From Candidatus Dormiibacterota bacterium (GTDB lineage Bacteria > Chloroflexota > Dormibacteria > Aeolococcales > Aeolococcaceae): 64,000 nt of DNA. The notes beneath the pieces were generated by a model that saw only the letters and a list, made by a program, of their open reading frames with translations, ran no database searches and had not been told where the DNA came from. A program made the position numbers and the translations under genes. Below, in pieces: positions 10,033 to 19,388 of the stretch (within the stretch, counting starts at the first letter, position 1; the number at the start of each line of letters is the position of its first letter). The DNA is taken from NCBI GenBank assembly GCA_003162415.1, contig PMOL01000005.1:1-64000 (forward strand). Reading direction: 5' to 3'.

Positions 10033-12302
10033 GAGTTGGCCTCGACGCTCGTCTGGAAGCCCTCGACGAGCGTCTGTCCATCGAAGTCGGCGAGGGTCGT
10101 CGAGATGTCCAGCACGAATGTTCCTGACGGAGCGTTGGCGATGGTGACCGTCGCAGTGCGGGTGTCAGCGTTGTAGACCGCGGTCGACGCGAGCGTCGTT
10201 CCCGACGCGGCGACCGAGATCGCATCTGCCACGGTGCCCGGATTGAGGTCGCTGTCGAAGCTCACCTGGAGCGTCGTGACCCCGCCGGTGGTGCTCGAGC
10301 TCACCTGGACCACGTGCGGACCGGCCGACTCGTCGCGCAGCCGCGACGTCTGTGCCGACGTCACCAGGTACCCGCCGTCAGGTGCCTGCGCGATGAGGAC
10401 CGTCTCGCTCGCGACCCTTGCGGTTGTGTGCCCGGAGTTGGGATCGACGATCAGCTCGATGCTCGCGCCGACGCCGCCCTGCGCGAGATACGTGCTGATC
10501 ACATACGCCCGGCTCAGGTTCTGCGGTGTGCTCGCCGTGTAGTCGACGCCGGGCGCGCTCAGCGAGGCCAGGGAGGTGAAGTCGGGCTGGCCGTTCTGGC
10601 CCACCTGCGCCTGGACGAATTGTTGGAGCGTGGCATTTGCGCCGGGGGGGATCTGCGGGTGTCGCAGCCCGATCGTGGCGCCCGGCACCGCGGCCTGCTC
10701 GATGGAGGCGCCGTCCGCGGCATTGGAGACGAACGCGACCTGGTCGCCCGACGGCGAGAGCGTGAGCTGGGCCGCGTTCGAGGGCGACTCGATCGCAAGC
10801 GGCGTGCCGCTCGGCAGCTGCGCAATCACGAGCTCGCTGACGCCCGCAGAATCCGTGCTGAGGTACGCGACCTCGTCGCCGTTCAGATTGAGCGCGACGT
10901 CGCTCGGGCTGGCGGTCGCGTCCAGCGTGGACATCACATGCGGGGAACCGCCGTGAGCGACCGTCGCATACAACAAGCGAGCCGGCTGGGCGGATTCGTC
11001 GACCCACGCAACCATCGTGCCGTCGCCGCTGAAGGCGACGTCGGTCACGGCGCCCCTGAGCACCTGGGCGGCGCCGTTGCCGATGTCGAGCAGGGCACCG
11101 CCGGTCCCGCCGGCGGCCGGCGAGACGTAGGCGTATCCGCCGCCCGGTGCGAGCGCGGTGATCGTGCCCGACCCGTTATGCGTGTACAGCACCGCCTTCA
11201 GCTTCGACAGATCGACCGAATCGATGGTCGTGCCGTCGGTGTATATGACTCGATCGTTGGTCGCCCACGTCAATCCGGTCACCGGTGCCGGCGAGGTTGT
11301 GAGCGTCTCCCTCTGGGATCCGTCGCTCCTGGTGATGTCGATCGTCGAACCGCCGTCGCCGTTATCCGCCGCTGTCGCGAGGTACCCGCCGTTGGGCGAG
11401 AACGCCGCCGCGCTGGGCGACAGGCCGATCTGGAAGGGGGTTCCCGAACGCGGGAATTCTACGAGCGCCCCCGGTACCTCCGGAGTCTGAGTGGTCGCGC
11501 CTTCGGGAGTCGTTGTCGGGCTCGCCGACGATGGTGTTGCAGCTGCGGTCGCCGAAGCGCTCGGCGAGGTCGCCGCCGACGAAGGGAGCAGTCCGACAGT
11601 GCTGACCAGCGATCCATCCGGCGCGTAGACCAGCGAGCCACCGGTCCCGTTCTGGCCGAGAACCACGGGATTGAGCGATGGCGGGGCCACCGGGGCGGGA
11701 GTCGGTGTCGGAGCGGTCCCGAAGGGGATGTAGATCGGTGCCGCCGCAGAAGCGCCCGACGCGGCGCGGAGATAGGTCCTGGCGATGGTCACCGTGTACG
11801 GGGTGTTCGCGGCGAGGTGATAGTCCGGCGAGATCACGAGGTTGTTGTCCTTCCACGAGAAGTGCACCTTGACCGCCGGCTGGATGTGGACGCCGTCCTG
11901 GACGGCCTTCTCATTCATGGGCTGGTTGAACGCGACGGTGATCACCTGGTTCGGGCTGACCGAGTGCTGGGCGGTGAGCTGCGAGATGCCGGTCACCGTC
12001 TGCGATTGCGGGTTGTTCGAGACGAACGTGAGGACCGTCGCCGTGATCAATGCGGCCCCGACGACCGCTCCGCCCCACGCGAACCCGGCGGGGCCGAGAC
12101 GCCACCACCGGCGCACGCTGAGGGCGCTGCGGCCGCGCGAGGCCTCGGCGACGAGCTGGGCGCGCAGACGGTTCTGGAAGCGTGGGTCCGCCTCAACGCG
12201 AGGACGCGACGCCCGCACCTGTTGCGCCGTCTCGAGGAGTTCGGGTTCGTCGTGGAACAGGTCCTCCAGCTCGGGATCGAACCAGCCGCCCATCCAGGAC
12301 AT
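10029..12302 (-). CDS. Membrane-anchored anti-sigma-like protein with Ig-like and beta-propeller ectodomain
   Basis: 757 aa. The N-terminal 70 residues are acidic then basic (LEDLFHDEPELL; DPRFQNRLRAQLVAEA), as in putative anti-sigma regions encoded after ECF sigma genes; no Cys-containing zinc anti-sigma motif is present. One transmembrane helix lies at about 73-95. Outside the membrane come an SbsA/Big_5-like Ig domain (PNQVITVAFNQPMNEKAV... TPYTVTIARTYL), a Pro/Thr/Ser-rich linker, and WD40/TolB-like blades (PNGGYLATAADNG, GDGTMVAWVD, SGDQVAFVSN), then a second Ig-like segment near the C-terminus. Its ATG overlaps the sigma stop (TGATG), so translation is coupled. Inferred role: membrane sensor that holds the sigma factor. 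The ligand is unknown. Confidence 0.7.
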   Translation of the reverse strand: MSWMGGWFDPELEDLFHDEPELLETAQQVRASRPRVEADPRFQNRLRAQLVAEASRGRSALSVRRWWRLGPAGFAWGGAVVGAALITATVLTFVSNNPQSQTVTGISQLTAQHSVSPNQVITVAFNQPMNEKAVQDGVHIQPAVKVHFSWKDNNLVISPDYHLAANTPYTVTIARTYLRAASGASAAAPIYIPFGTAPTPTPAPVAPPSLNPVVLGQNGTGGSLVYAPDGSLVSTVGLLPSSAATSPSASATAAATPSSASPTTTPEGATTQTPEVPGALVEFPRSGTPFQIGLSPSAAAFSPNGGYLATAADNGDGGSTIDITRSDGSQRETLTTSPAPVTGLTWATNDRVIYTDGTTIDSVDLSKLKAVLYTHNGSGTITALAPGGGYAYVSPAAGGTGGALLDIGNGAAQVLRGAVTDVAFSGDGTMVAWVDESAQPARLLYATVAHGGSPHVMSTLDATASPSDVALNLNGDEVAYLSTDSAGVSELVIAQLPSGTPLAIESPSNAAQLTLSPSGDQVAFVSNAADGASIEQAAVPGATIGLRHPQIPPGANATLQQFVQAQVGQNGQPDFTSLASLSAPGVDYTASTPQNLSRAYVISTYLAQGGVGASIELIVDPNSGHTTARVASETVLIAQAPDGGYLVTSAQTSRLRDESAGPHVVQVSSSTTGGVTTLQVSFDSDLNPGTVADAISVAASGTTLASTAVYNADTRTATVTIANAPSGTFVLDISTTLADFDGQTLVEGFQTSVEANS

Positions 12303-12865
12303 CAGCTCTGCTCCTCGACCGCGACTACGACACCGAGGCGGGCACGGACGCCGATCATCCCGCGGTGGATGAGCAGCTTCACCGCACCCTCGCTCTTCCC
12401 GAGGATCTCGCCGATCTGGGCGAGCTTCATGTCCTCACCGAGCTTCAGGGTCATCGCTGCCCTCTGCTGCGCCGGGAGATCGTCGATCGCGGCCCAGACG
12501 CGCGCAGCTTCGGCGCTGTCCACGACGCGGTCGTCGACAGGGCGTGCCGGGTCGGCGACAGCGATGGCGCTGTCGAGGCTCGTGGTCGGTTTACGGCTGC
12601 GGTAATGATCATTTATGGCGTTGACGCTGATTTGATAGAGCCAGGCGCTGAAGGGATGGCCCGAGGGTTTGTATCGCCCGATTGCGCGGAGTGCCTTGAA
12701 GAACACTTCTGAGGTAACGTCCTCAGCGGCCTCCTGGTCTCGGAGTCGGCTGAAAACGAACCGGTAGATCTGCCCGAAGTAGTGGTCGTACAGTTCCCCA
12801 AAGGCGTCGGCGTCTTGTTTGGCACGCTCGACAAGCTGGTCTTCATACGCCCGAGGTAGCGTCAT
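12302..12865 (-). CDS. ECF-type RNA polymerase sigma factor
   Basis: 187 aa, the normal ECF size. Region 2 covers FGELYDHYFGQIYRFVFSRL, the DxxAEDVTSEVFFKAL core and FSAWLYQISVNAINDHYR. Region 4 has LPAQQRAAMTLKLGEDM and a helix-turn-helix, LAQIGEILGKSEGAVKLLIHR. It overlaps glpQ upstream by 4 nt (ATGA) and the membrane propeller protein downstream by 1 nt (TGATG). This is a three-gene translationally coupled operon, consistent with sigma/anti-sigma pairing. Target promoters cannot be deduced. Confidence 0.9.
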   Translation of the reverse strand: MTLPRAYEDQLVERAKQDADAFGELYDHYFGQIYRFVFSRLRDQEAAEDVTSEVFFKALRAIGRYKPSGHPFSAWLYQISVNAINDHYRSRKPTTSLDSAIAVADPARPVDDRVVDSAEAARVWAAIDDLPAQQRAAMTLKLGEDMKLAQIGEILGKSEGAVKLLIHRGMIGVRARLGVVVAVEEQS

Positions 12866-13740
12866 CTCGGGGTCACCGGGCGCACTTGTCCATGCAACGG
12901 GGGCCGAGTTGGTCCGGTTACGTGCGGTGGCATGGAATCGTCCTGATCTCCGCGTTGCGGACCCCGACGGACCTTCGTCCCTTCCCGATTGGCCCCGGAC
13001 TGCAGCTCGTGGCGGGTCTCGACCGCGAGCCCAGGCAGGTCAGTGATTATCCCCGCCACTCGCCCATCTGCGAGATATGCGCGCAATCGCTGGGGCCCGT
13101 CGACCGTCCAGACCATGATCGGGAACCCCCGTGCTTGCGCCTCAGCGAGCAGGTCGGGGGAGGCCGCCCGTCGGACGCGCCGCCGCACCGGCGCCAGCCA
13201 CTGGTGGACGGCAAGGAGGTCGGCGCCACAGCGTTCGGCGAGATCGAATGGCAACCCCTCGTATCGCTGGGTCCGGCTTCTCAGCCGGCCGGGCCCGAGG
13301 AGCAGGCCGCACCGCGCGTCCGGGTCGAGGCGCTTGATGGTGCTGACCACGGGCTCCTCGAAGGACGTGTACAGAAGCCGGTCACGAGGAAACCGCCTCG
13401 ACGCCTCCTCGATCACCTCGGCCTCGTAGCCCACCTCCTTGACCTCGATATCGACCGCGATCCTGCCCGCGCAGAGATCGAGGACCGTGTCCAGCCTTGG
13501 TGGCTCGTGGCGGCTCAGGCGCACCAGGCCGGAGTAGGTCAGCATCACCAGCGGCACTCCGCGGCGCGACGCATTGTGGTGCACCACGAGGACGCCGTCG
13601 GACGTCCGGCGCACGTCGAGCTCCACAGCGTCGGCACCCATCGCGATCGCGGCTTCGAAGGCGGCTGGCGTGTTCTGTGGTGCCTCGCGTGAGGCGCCTC
13701 GGTGCGCGATCACGAGGGGGAGGGAGGTCCCAACGGTCAC
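12862..13740 (-). CDS. glpQ: Glycerophosphodiester phosphodiesterase family protein
   Basis: Hydrolyses glycerophosphodiesters to glycerol-3-phosphate and an alcohol. The GDPD core begins almost at once: VIAHRGASREAPQNT with the catalytic His and Arg, then ADAVELDVRRTSDGVLVVHHN (metal-binding Glu/Asp and second His), VDIEVKE and IMVWTVDG. The last roughly 45 residues are a basic, proline-rich tail outside the family fold. There is no signal peptide, so the enzyme is probably cytosolic. I chose the GTG at 13740 because longer frames would run into the divergent purB. The stop overlaps the sigma gene start. Confidence 0.85.
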   Translation of the reverse strand: MTVGTSLPLVIAHRGASREAPQNTPAAFEAAIAMGADAVELDVRRTSDGVLVVHHNASRRGVPLVMLTYSGLVRLSRHEPPRLDTVLDLCAGRIAVDIEVKEVGYEAEVIEEASRRFPRDRLLYTSFEEPVVSTIKRLDPDARCGLLLGPGRLRSRTQRYEGLPFDLAERCGADLLAVHQWLAPVRRRVRRAASPDLLAEAQARGFPIMVWTVDGPQRLRAYLADGRVAGIITDLPGLAVETRHELQSGANREGTKVRRGPQRGDQDDSMPPHVTGPTRPPLHGQVRPVTPR

Positions 13741-13745
13741 CCCGA

Positions 13746-13751
13746 TAGAAT
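13746..13751 (+). promoter_or_regulatory. Putative -10 box (TAGAAT) for purB
   Basis: TAGAAT ends 8 nt before the GTG of purB (13760). The whole purB-glpQ divergent spacer is only 19 bp, so the two promoters must overlap. On the other strand TACGTT (13758-13753) could serve glpQ. Each transcript would have almost no leader. Confidence 0.5.
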
Positions 13752-13759
13752 GAACGTAC

Positions 13760-15139
13760 GTGATCCCCCGGTACGCCCCGCAGCAGATCGCGAAGATCTT
13801 CAGCGACTCATCGCGCCTGCAGCGCTGGCTGGATGTCGAGTTGCTCGCATGCGAAGGTTGGGCGGAGATCGGCCGCATCCCCGTCGAGGCACTCTCCACG
13901 CTGCAGGGGGCCACGATCGACGCCGAGCGGATCGCCGAGCTCGAGGCCGAACAGGGACACGACATCGCAGCCTTCGTCGCCGCGGTGCAGGAGACGGTCG
14001 GCGACGCCGGGCGCTATTTCCACCTCGGGTTGACGTCGTCCGATGTTGTCGACACAGCCCTCGCCACCCAGCTTCGCGATGCCGCCGGCGTGATCGATGC
14101 CGATGTCGACTCGCTGGTGGGGGCCCTGATCGAGCAGGCTGAACGCCACCGCCTCACCGTGATGATGGGCCGCACCCATGGTGTCCACGCGGAGCCGCTG
14201 ACCCTCGGGGTCAAGCTCGCCAACTTCGTCGACGAGGTGCGTCGATCCCGTGAGCGGCTCGCCGCTGCGACTGCCGAGATCGCCGTGGGACAGATCACCG
14301 GCGCGGTGGGTACGCATGCGAGCGTTCCTCCCGAGGTCGAGGAACACGTGTGCCAGGGTCTGCACCTCACCACCGCCCCGGTGGCGACGCAGGTGCTGGC
14401 GCGCGACCGCCATGCGTCGTTCATCACCGCACTGGCGCTGCTCGGCGCGGTCCTCGAGCGGCTGGCGACGACCATCCGGCTGCTCCAGATCACCGAGGTC
14501 GATGAGGCCGAGGAACCCTTCGGTCAGCGTCAGAAGGGCTCGTCGGCGATGCCGCACAAGCGCAATCCCATCCTCTGCGAGCGCATCTGCGGCCTCGCGC
14601 GCGTGCTCCGCGGGTACGCGATGACGGCGATGGAGGACGTCGCCCTCTGGCACGAGCGTGACATCTCGCATTCATCGGCAGAGCGCGTGATCCTTCCCGA
14701 CGCGTGCGCGCTCAGCGACTACATCGTGCGTCTCTCCACGCGCATCGTCGAGGGGCTTCGCGTCAAGTCCGAACACATGGCGGCGAACGTCGAACTGCAT
14801 GGTGGCGTCGTGTTCTCTCAACAGGTGCTCACCGCGTTGATCGTCGAAGCGGAGTGGCCGCGCGAGCGTGCATACCGTGCCGTGCAGGCCCTCGCGGCAC
14901 GGGCACGTGACGATGAAGGGTCATTCCGTGACCTGGTGTCGGTCGATGCCGACATCTCCGCCGCGCTTTCCGAGCAGACCATCGCGCACTGTTTCGACGT
15001 CGAGCCGTACCTGGCCCACATTGATGAGACATACCGTCGCCTCGGTCTGTCGACCACAACACCGCAACGAGCCGAGCTGGATGCCTCGACGCCCGTGCTC
15101 GCAGTCGAGGCCGGCCTTGCCGGCGGGAGGATGAGTTGA
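13760..15139 (+). CDS. purB: Adenylosuccinate lyase
   Basis: Acts twice in purine synthesis, cleaving SAICAR to AICAR and adenylosuccinate to AMP. It is 459 aa of the fumarase/aspartase superfamily. TSSDVVDTALATQL near residue 93, GRTHGVHAEP near 135-145, and the superfamily signature GSSAMPHKRNP near 260-270 are all intact. The GTG start is placed by the TAGAAT box 8 nt upstream. It is the first gene of the purB-C-S-Q-L-F cluster and its stop overlaps the purC start by 1 nt. Confidence 0.95.
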   Translation: MIPRYAPQQIAKIFSDSSRLQRWLDVELLACEGWAEIGRIPVEALSTLQGATIDAERIAELEAEQGHDIAAFVAAVQETVGDAGRYFHLGLTSSDVVDTALATQLRDAAGVIDADVDSLVGALIEQAERHRLTVMMGRTHGVHAEPLTLGVKLANFVDEVRRSRERLAAATAEIAVGQITGAVGTHASVPPEVEEHVCQGLHLTTAPVATQVLARDRHASFITALALLGAVLERLATTIRLLQITEVDEAEEPFGQRQKGSSAMPHKRNPILCERICGLARVLRGYAMTAMEDVALWHERDISHSSAERVILPDACALSDYIVRLSTRIVEGLRVKSEHMAANVELHGGVVFSQQVLTALIVEAEWPRERAYRAVQALAARARDDEGSFRDLVSVDADISAALSEQTIAHCFDVEPYLAHIDETYRRLGLSTTTPQRAELDASTPVLAVEAGLAGGRMS

Positions 15140-16035
15140 TGCAAGTGATGAGCGCCGCCGATGTCGGTGATCTGAACCTCTTCCGGCGCGGGAAGGTCCG
15201 TGACACCTTCCAGCTCGCCGACGGCACCCTGTTGATGATCGCAACCGACCGGTTGAGCGTCTTCGATGTGGTGCTGCCGACGGCGATTCCGCGAAAGGGC
15301 ACCGTGCTCACGCAGATGTCGCGGTGGTGGTTCGCGCAAAGCGCAGGGATCATGCCGAACCACCTGCTCCCCGATATGGAGGAGGCGATTCCCGAGGCGG
15401 TACGAGACGACTGGCTGCCGCGGTCCATGCATGTCGCTCGCGCGCAGCGCATCGACGTCGAGTGCGTGGTACGCGGCTTCATCAGCGGGTCGGGCTGGAA
15501 GGAATATCGCGACAAGGGAACGCTGGCCGGCGAGTCCATGCCACCCGGATTGCGCGACTCCTCGCGGCTGCCGTCGCCGCGGTTCACACCGGCGATCAAG
15601 AAGGACGACGGCCACGACATCAACATCTCGCGCGTCGAGCTTCGTGCGCTTCTCGGTCAGTCACTGGCTGACCAGCTTGAGTCCGCCTCGCTGCGTCTCT
15701 TCGACTTCGCCACCGCCCGCTGCGAGAGCGTGGGCATCTACCTGGCCGATACCAAATTCGAGTTTGGTTTCATCAACGGAAACCTCACCCTCATCGACGA
15801 GATCTTCACCCCCGATTCGTCACGTTTCTGGGAAATTTCGGAGTGGCGCGAGGGCGAGCCCGCGGTCTCGTTCGACAAGCAGTTCGTCCGTGATTACGTC
15901 GAAACCCTCGGCTGGGACAAGACCGATCCCGGTCCCGCCCTTCCTGACGAGGTGGTAAGCGGCACCACGCAACGCTACATCGAGGCCGCCAAACGCATCT
16001 GCGGCATCGAGATCCCAGGAGTCACCGCCGAATGA
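15139..16035 (+). CDS. purC: SAICAR synthetase
   Basis: Ligates aspartate to CAIR with ATP. The protein is 298 aa. The N-terminal RRGKVRDTFQL and ATDRLSVFDVV form the ATP site; VECVVRGFISGSGWKEY and LIDEIFTPDSSRFW are family signatures. I take the ATG at 15139, overlapping the purB stop as TGATG, with GGGAGG at 15125-15130 as Shine-Dalgarno. A TTG one codon earlier is possible. The stop overlaps the purS start (ATGA). Confidence 0.95.
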   Translation: MQVMSAADVGDLNLFRRGKVRDTFQLADGTLLMIATDRLSVFDVVLPTAIPRKGTVLTQMSRWWFAQSAGIMPNHLLPDMEEAIPEAVRDDWLPRSMHVARAQRIDVECVVRGFISGSGWKEYRDKGTLAGESMPPGLRDSSRLPSPRFTPAIKKDDGHDINISRVELRALLGQSLADQLESASLRLFDFATARCESVGIYLADTKFEFGFINGNLTLIDEIFTPDSSRFWEISEWREGEPAVSFDKQFVRDYVETLGWDKTDPGPALPDEVVSGTTQRYIEAAKRICGIEIPGVTAE

Positions 16036-16301
16036 CCTTCGCCGTCGAAGTCGTCGTCGTCCTGAAGCCCGTGGTCAATGACCCACAAGGGCTGGTCGTA
16101 CGCGATGGACTCCACCGCCTCGGATTTCCCGGTGTGCGATCGGTCCGCGTCGGCAAGCACCTCGAACTCGAGGTTGAAGGCGACGATGAAGCCGAGGTGC
16201 GAGCGCAGGTCGAGGCCATGTGCGAGCAGCTGTTGCGAAACACCGTCATCGAAGATTCGCGCATCGGCTCCGTCAGCACGCTATCGGGTAAGGCGCTGTG
16301 A
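16032..16301 (+). CDS. purS: FGAM synthase, PurS subunit
   Basis: Small structural subunit of the three-part formylglycinamidine synthase (PurS/PurQ/PurL). It bridges the glutaminase and synthetase subunits. The protein is 89 aa, a standard size. VEVVVVLKPVVNDPQGLVVRD at the N-terminus and a RLGFPGVRSVRVGKHLEL core match the family. It is coupled to purC by a 4-nt overlap. Unlike most of the cluster, it is separated from purQ by 148 bp that hold a strong RNA-fold candidate. Confidence 0.92.
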   Translation: MTFAVEVVVVLKPVVNDPQGLVVRDGLHRLGFPGVRSVRVGKHLELEVEGDDEAEVRAQVEAMCEQLLRNTVIEDSRIGSVSTLSGKAL

Positions 16302-16303
16302 GT

Positions 16304-16429
16304 GGTGGGGAGGGCATGAGCGGAGGAGGGCCGTCTCGGAGGCCGGGCTACCCCCCCGGCCGAGAGCGAGGGGCGGAACGGCGAAGGCGTTCCGACCCCG
16401 TGCCCTCCGCAGCTCATGTCCTCCCCACC
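16304..16429 (+). ncRNA. Structured intergenic element (predicted three-way junction) between purS and purQ
   Basis: An 18-bp terminal stem pairs 16304-16321 with 16412-16429 (17 of 18 match) and extends through GGAGG with CCTCC after a small bulge. Inside are two further hairpins: P2 at 16334-16365 (11 bp, 3-nt bulge, 7-nt loop) and P3 at 16370-16399 (GGGGCGGAACG with its complement, one bulged A, 7-nt loop). It begins 2 nt after the purS stop and ends 20 nt before the purQ ATG. There is no U-tract. It could be a cis-regulatory RNA, a processing site or a palindromic mobile repeat. It is not a riboswitch class that I recognise. Confidence 0.55.
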
Positions 16430-16449
16430 TTGCGGCGCATCGGGTCCTG

Positions 16450-17169
16450 ATGAAGTTCGGAATCGCTGTCTTCCCAGGAACGTGGTCGGATCGCGATTGC
16501 AAGCATGCTGTTGAGCTGGCGGGGCATGAGGCCGTGATGCTCTGGCACAAAGACCGAGATCTGAAGGGCTCCGACTGCGTGATCCTGCCTGGTGGGTTTT
16601 CGTATGGCGACTATTTGCGAGCGGGGGCTGTGGCTCGCTTTGCGCCGCTGATGGAGTCGGTTACCGAATTTGCCAGCGCCGGTGGACTGGTCTGGGGGAT
16701 CTGCAACGGGTTTCAGATCTTGTGCGAGGCCCATCTCCTTCCGGGAGCGCTGACGCGGAATAGTTCGCTCGAGTTTCGCTGTGCGCCGACATGGTTGCGC
16801 GTTGAGACCGGTGACAATGCGTTCACCGCCGGGTGCGCGCGCGGGGAGGTCTTGCAGATTCCGGTGTCGCATGGGGAAGGACGTTACGTCGCTGATGAGG
16901 AGACGCTCGACATGCTCGAGCGCGAGCAGAGGGTGGCGTTTCGCTATGTGCGGCGGGATGGTTCGGTGGTCGAGGGGGACACACCGAATGGGTCGATGCA
17001 CGACATCGCCGGCATCGTCAATGAGCGCCGCAACGTGCTGGGGATGATGCCGCACCCCGAGCGGGCGTGCGAGCCGCTGCTCGGGTCGTCGGATGGGATG
17101 CAGCTGTTCAGCAGCGTCGCGAAGGCGGTCAGCGGCAATGGTGTGATGCCGGTCGCGGCGGTGTCGTGA
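16450..17169 (+). CDS. purQ: FGAM synthase, PurQ glutaminase subunit
   Basis: Supplies ammonia from glutamine to PurL. The protein is 239 aa. [15 protein letters not shown] starts the class I amidotransferase fold; [15 protein letters not shown] and the nucleophile Cys in [12 protein letters not shown] follow, and the triad is completed by [10 protein letters not shown]. The ATG at 16450 directly begins the conserved domain. No Shine-Dalgarno is obvious; the folded element just upstream may matter for translation. Codon choice here has more T/G-ending codons than in neighbouring pur genes. The stop overlaps the GTG of purL. Confidence 0.93.
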   Translation: MKFGIAVFPGTWSDRDCKHAVELAGHEAVMLWHKDRDLKGSDCVILPGGFSYGDYLRAGAVARFAPLMESVTEFASAGGLVWGICNGFQILCEAHLLPGALTRNSSLEFRCAPTWLRVETGDNAFTAGCARGEVLQIPVSHGEGRYVADEETLDMLEREQRVAFRYVRRDGSVVEGDTPNGSMHDIAGIVNERRNVLGMMPHPERACEPLLGSSDGMQLFSSVAKAVSGNGVMPVAAVS

Positions 17170-19388
17170 CCAGCGTCGAGTTGGCGGTGGCGAGTGATTC
17201 GGAGCTGGCTGAAGTTGCGCTCACGCGTGCCGAGTACGTCCACCTCGTCGAGTCGCTGGGGCGTGAGCCGAATCGCCTCGAACTCGGCATCGTCGGTGCG
17301 CTCTGGAGCGAGCACTGCAGTTACAAGACGAGCAAGCCGCTGCTCGGAACGCTTCCCACCAAGGGGCCAAGCGTGCTCCAGGGACCTGGCGAGAACGCCG
17401 GAGCCGTCGACATCGGCAACGGGCTTGCCTGCGTTTTCAAGATCGAGTCGCACAATCATCCGAGCGCGATCGAGCCGTACCAGGGCGCGGCGACCGGTGT
17501 CGGCGGCATCCTGCGGGACATCTTCACGATGGGAGCGCGCCCGATTGCGCTCCTCGATTCACTGCGGTTCGGCCCGCTCGACGAACCCCATCAGCGCCAT
17601 CTGTTCGACGGCGTGGTTGCGGGGATCGGCGGATATGGCAATTGCATCGGTGTCCCGACCGTCGGCGGCGAGCTGTATTTCGACAAGTCGTACCGGACCA
17701 ACTGCCTCGTCAACGCGATGTGCGTCGGGGTGGTGCACCACGGCAAGCTGACCCGGGCGACCGCGAGCGGCGCCGGCAACCTCGTCCTCCTCGTCGGCGC
17801 TGACACTGGACGCGACGGGATTCATGGTGCGAGCTTCGCCTCGGTCGTTCTCGATGCCGACAGCGCCGCACGCCGGCCCGCGGTCCAGGTTGGCAATCCA
17901 TTCCTCGAGAAATGTCTGATGGAGGCGTGCCTGGAGCTTGCCGGCGATCCGCGCGTGATCGCCATGCAGGATCTTGGCGCCGCCGGACTGTGCGGCAGCA
18001 CCGCCGAGCTCGCCCATCGAGGCGGCTGCGGCATCGAGGTCGATGTCGCGCGTGCCTCACGTCGCGAAACCGGCATGACCCCGTACGAGGTGATGCTCAG
18101 CGAGTCGCAGGAGCGGATGCTCATCGTCGCGAGGCCTGGGGATGTGCGGTCGCTGCAGGAGGTGTTCGAGCGGTGGGACCTGCACTCCGACGTGATCGCG
18201 GTGATCCTTCCCGACCAGCGATTCGTGGTTCGCGACGGCGCCGAACAGGTCTGCGATCTGCCGCTGGACCTGCTCGTCGACGGTGCGCCGCTGCGCGGGG
18301 CACCCGGACCGCGCCCGGAGCGCCCGCAGCCCCCGGTCGCGACCGGAGTCCCGGCGCCCACCTGGACGTCAGACGAGGCGCTCCTGGCGTTGATGGGCAG
18401 TCCCAACCTCGGGAGCCGCAGCTCCGTGTACCGCCGGTATGACCATCAGGTGGGCGATGCCACCGTGATCCTCCCGGGCGGCGATGCCGCACTGGTTCGC
18501 GTCGAGGGCACCACGCTCGGGCTCGCGCTCGCCACCGACGGCAACTCGCGCTATACCGCACTCGATGCTCGCCAGGGGGCGATGATCGCCGTCTGCGAAG
18601 CCGCTCGCAATGTGGTCGCCACAGGAGCCAGGCCGGCAGCGGTCACCAACTGTCTCAATTTCGCCAACCCCGAGCACGCCGACGTCTGGTGGGACCTGCA
18701 CGACGCCATCGAGGGCATCGGCGATGCGTGCCGGGCGCTGGAAATCCCGGTGGTAAGCGGCAATGTCAGCCTCTACAACGACACCGGCGGCACCGGAATC
18801 GATCCCACGGTCGTCATCGGCATGGTGGGCGTCATCGACGATGTCGCGCGGCGTTGCACCGCCGGGTTTCGCGATGAGGGCGACCTCGTCGGGCTGGTGG
18901 GACCTGTCGCGTCCGAGCTCGACGGCAGCGAGTATCAGCGACTTGCCGGCGGGGTCAACGCGGGCACGCCGCCCGGCCTGGACATTGATCTCGAGCGACG
19001 CGTCCACGCCTTCGTCCTCGAGGCCATCGAGGCAGGCCTGCTCCATTCCGCCCACGACTGCGCTGAGGGCGGTCTTGCAGTGGCAATCGCGGAGTCATGT
19101 CTGCTGGGCGACATAGGCGCCTGGGTGGGTATCGACGAGCTCGGAGACGGTGAAGGGTTGATTAACGGGGCGGCCGGTATACTCTTTGGTGAGAGTCAAT
19201 CTCGATTCGTCATCAGCTTCGCCAGGGAGGCACTTGTGCGATTGCACGAGCTGGCAGGGCGGCACTCGGTCCCCTTCCGCGGTCTCGGCTCCGTCGGAGG
19301 CGAGAGGGTCGGCGTGACCCGGTGCATCGACGTGTCACTCGCCGACGTGCGGCGGGTGCACGGAGGAGCGTTGATCGAGCGTGAGTGA
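17166..19388 (+). CDS. purL: FGAM synthase, PurL synthetase subunit (small form)
   Basis: ATP-dependent conversion of FGAR to FGAM. It is 740 aa, the short PurL that works with separate PurS and Pur[47 protein letters not shown] and [12 protein letters not shown] are the conserved catalytic and ATP-binding blocks in order. The start is the GTG at 17166, overlapping the purQ stop as GTGA. The 3' end overlaps purF by 8 nt. Confidence 0.95.
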   Translation: MTSVELAVASDSELAEVALTRAEYVHLVESLGREPNRLELGIVGALWSEHCSYKTSKPLLGTLPTKGPSVLQGPGENAGAVDIGNGLACVFKIESHNHPSAIEPYQGAATGVGGILRDIFTMGARPIALLDSLRFGPLDEPHQRHLFDGVVAGIGGYGNCIGVPTVGGELYFDKSYRTNCLVNAMCVGVVHHGKLTRATASGAGNLVLLVGADTGRDGIHGASFASVVLDADSAARRPAVQVGNPFLEKCLMEACLELAGDPRVIAMQDLGAAGLCGSTAELAHRGGCGIEVDVARASRRETGMTPYEVMLSESQERMLIVARPGDVRSLQEVFERWDLHSDVIAVILPDQRFVVRDGAEQVCDLPLDLLVDGAPLRGAPGPRPERPQPPVATGVPAPTWTSDEALLALMGSPNLGSRSSVYRRYDHQVGDATVILPGGDAALVRVEGTTLGLALATDGNSRYTALDARQGAMIAVCEAARNVVATGARPAAVTNCLNFANPEHADVWWDLHDAIEGIGDACRALEIPVVSGNVSLYNDTGGTGIDPTVVIGMVGVIDDVARRCTAGFRDEGDLVGLVGPVASELDGSEYQRLAGGVNAGTPPGLDIDLERRVHAFVLEAIEAGLLHSAHDCAEGGLAVAIAESCLLGDIGAWVGIDELGDGEGLINGAAGILFGESQSRFVISFAREALVRLHELAGRHSVPFRGLGSVGGERVGVTRCIDVSLADVRRVHGGALIERE

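Noticed and set aside
10314..12605. Long plus-strand frame opposite the beta-propeller gene
   Set aside because: Arg/Gly-rich shadow without a domain; the minus strand has a clear sigma-coupled start, membrane helix and repeated blades.
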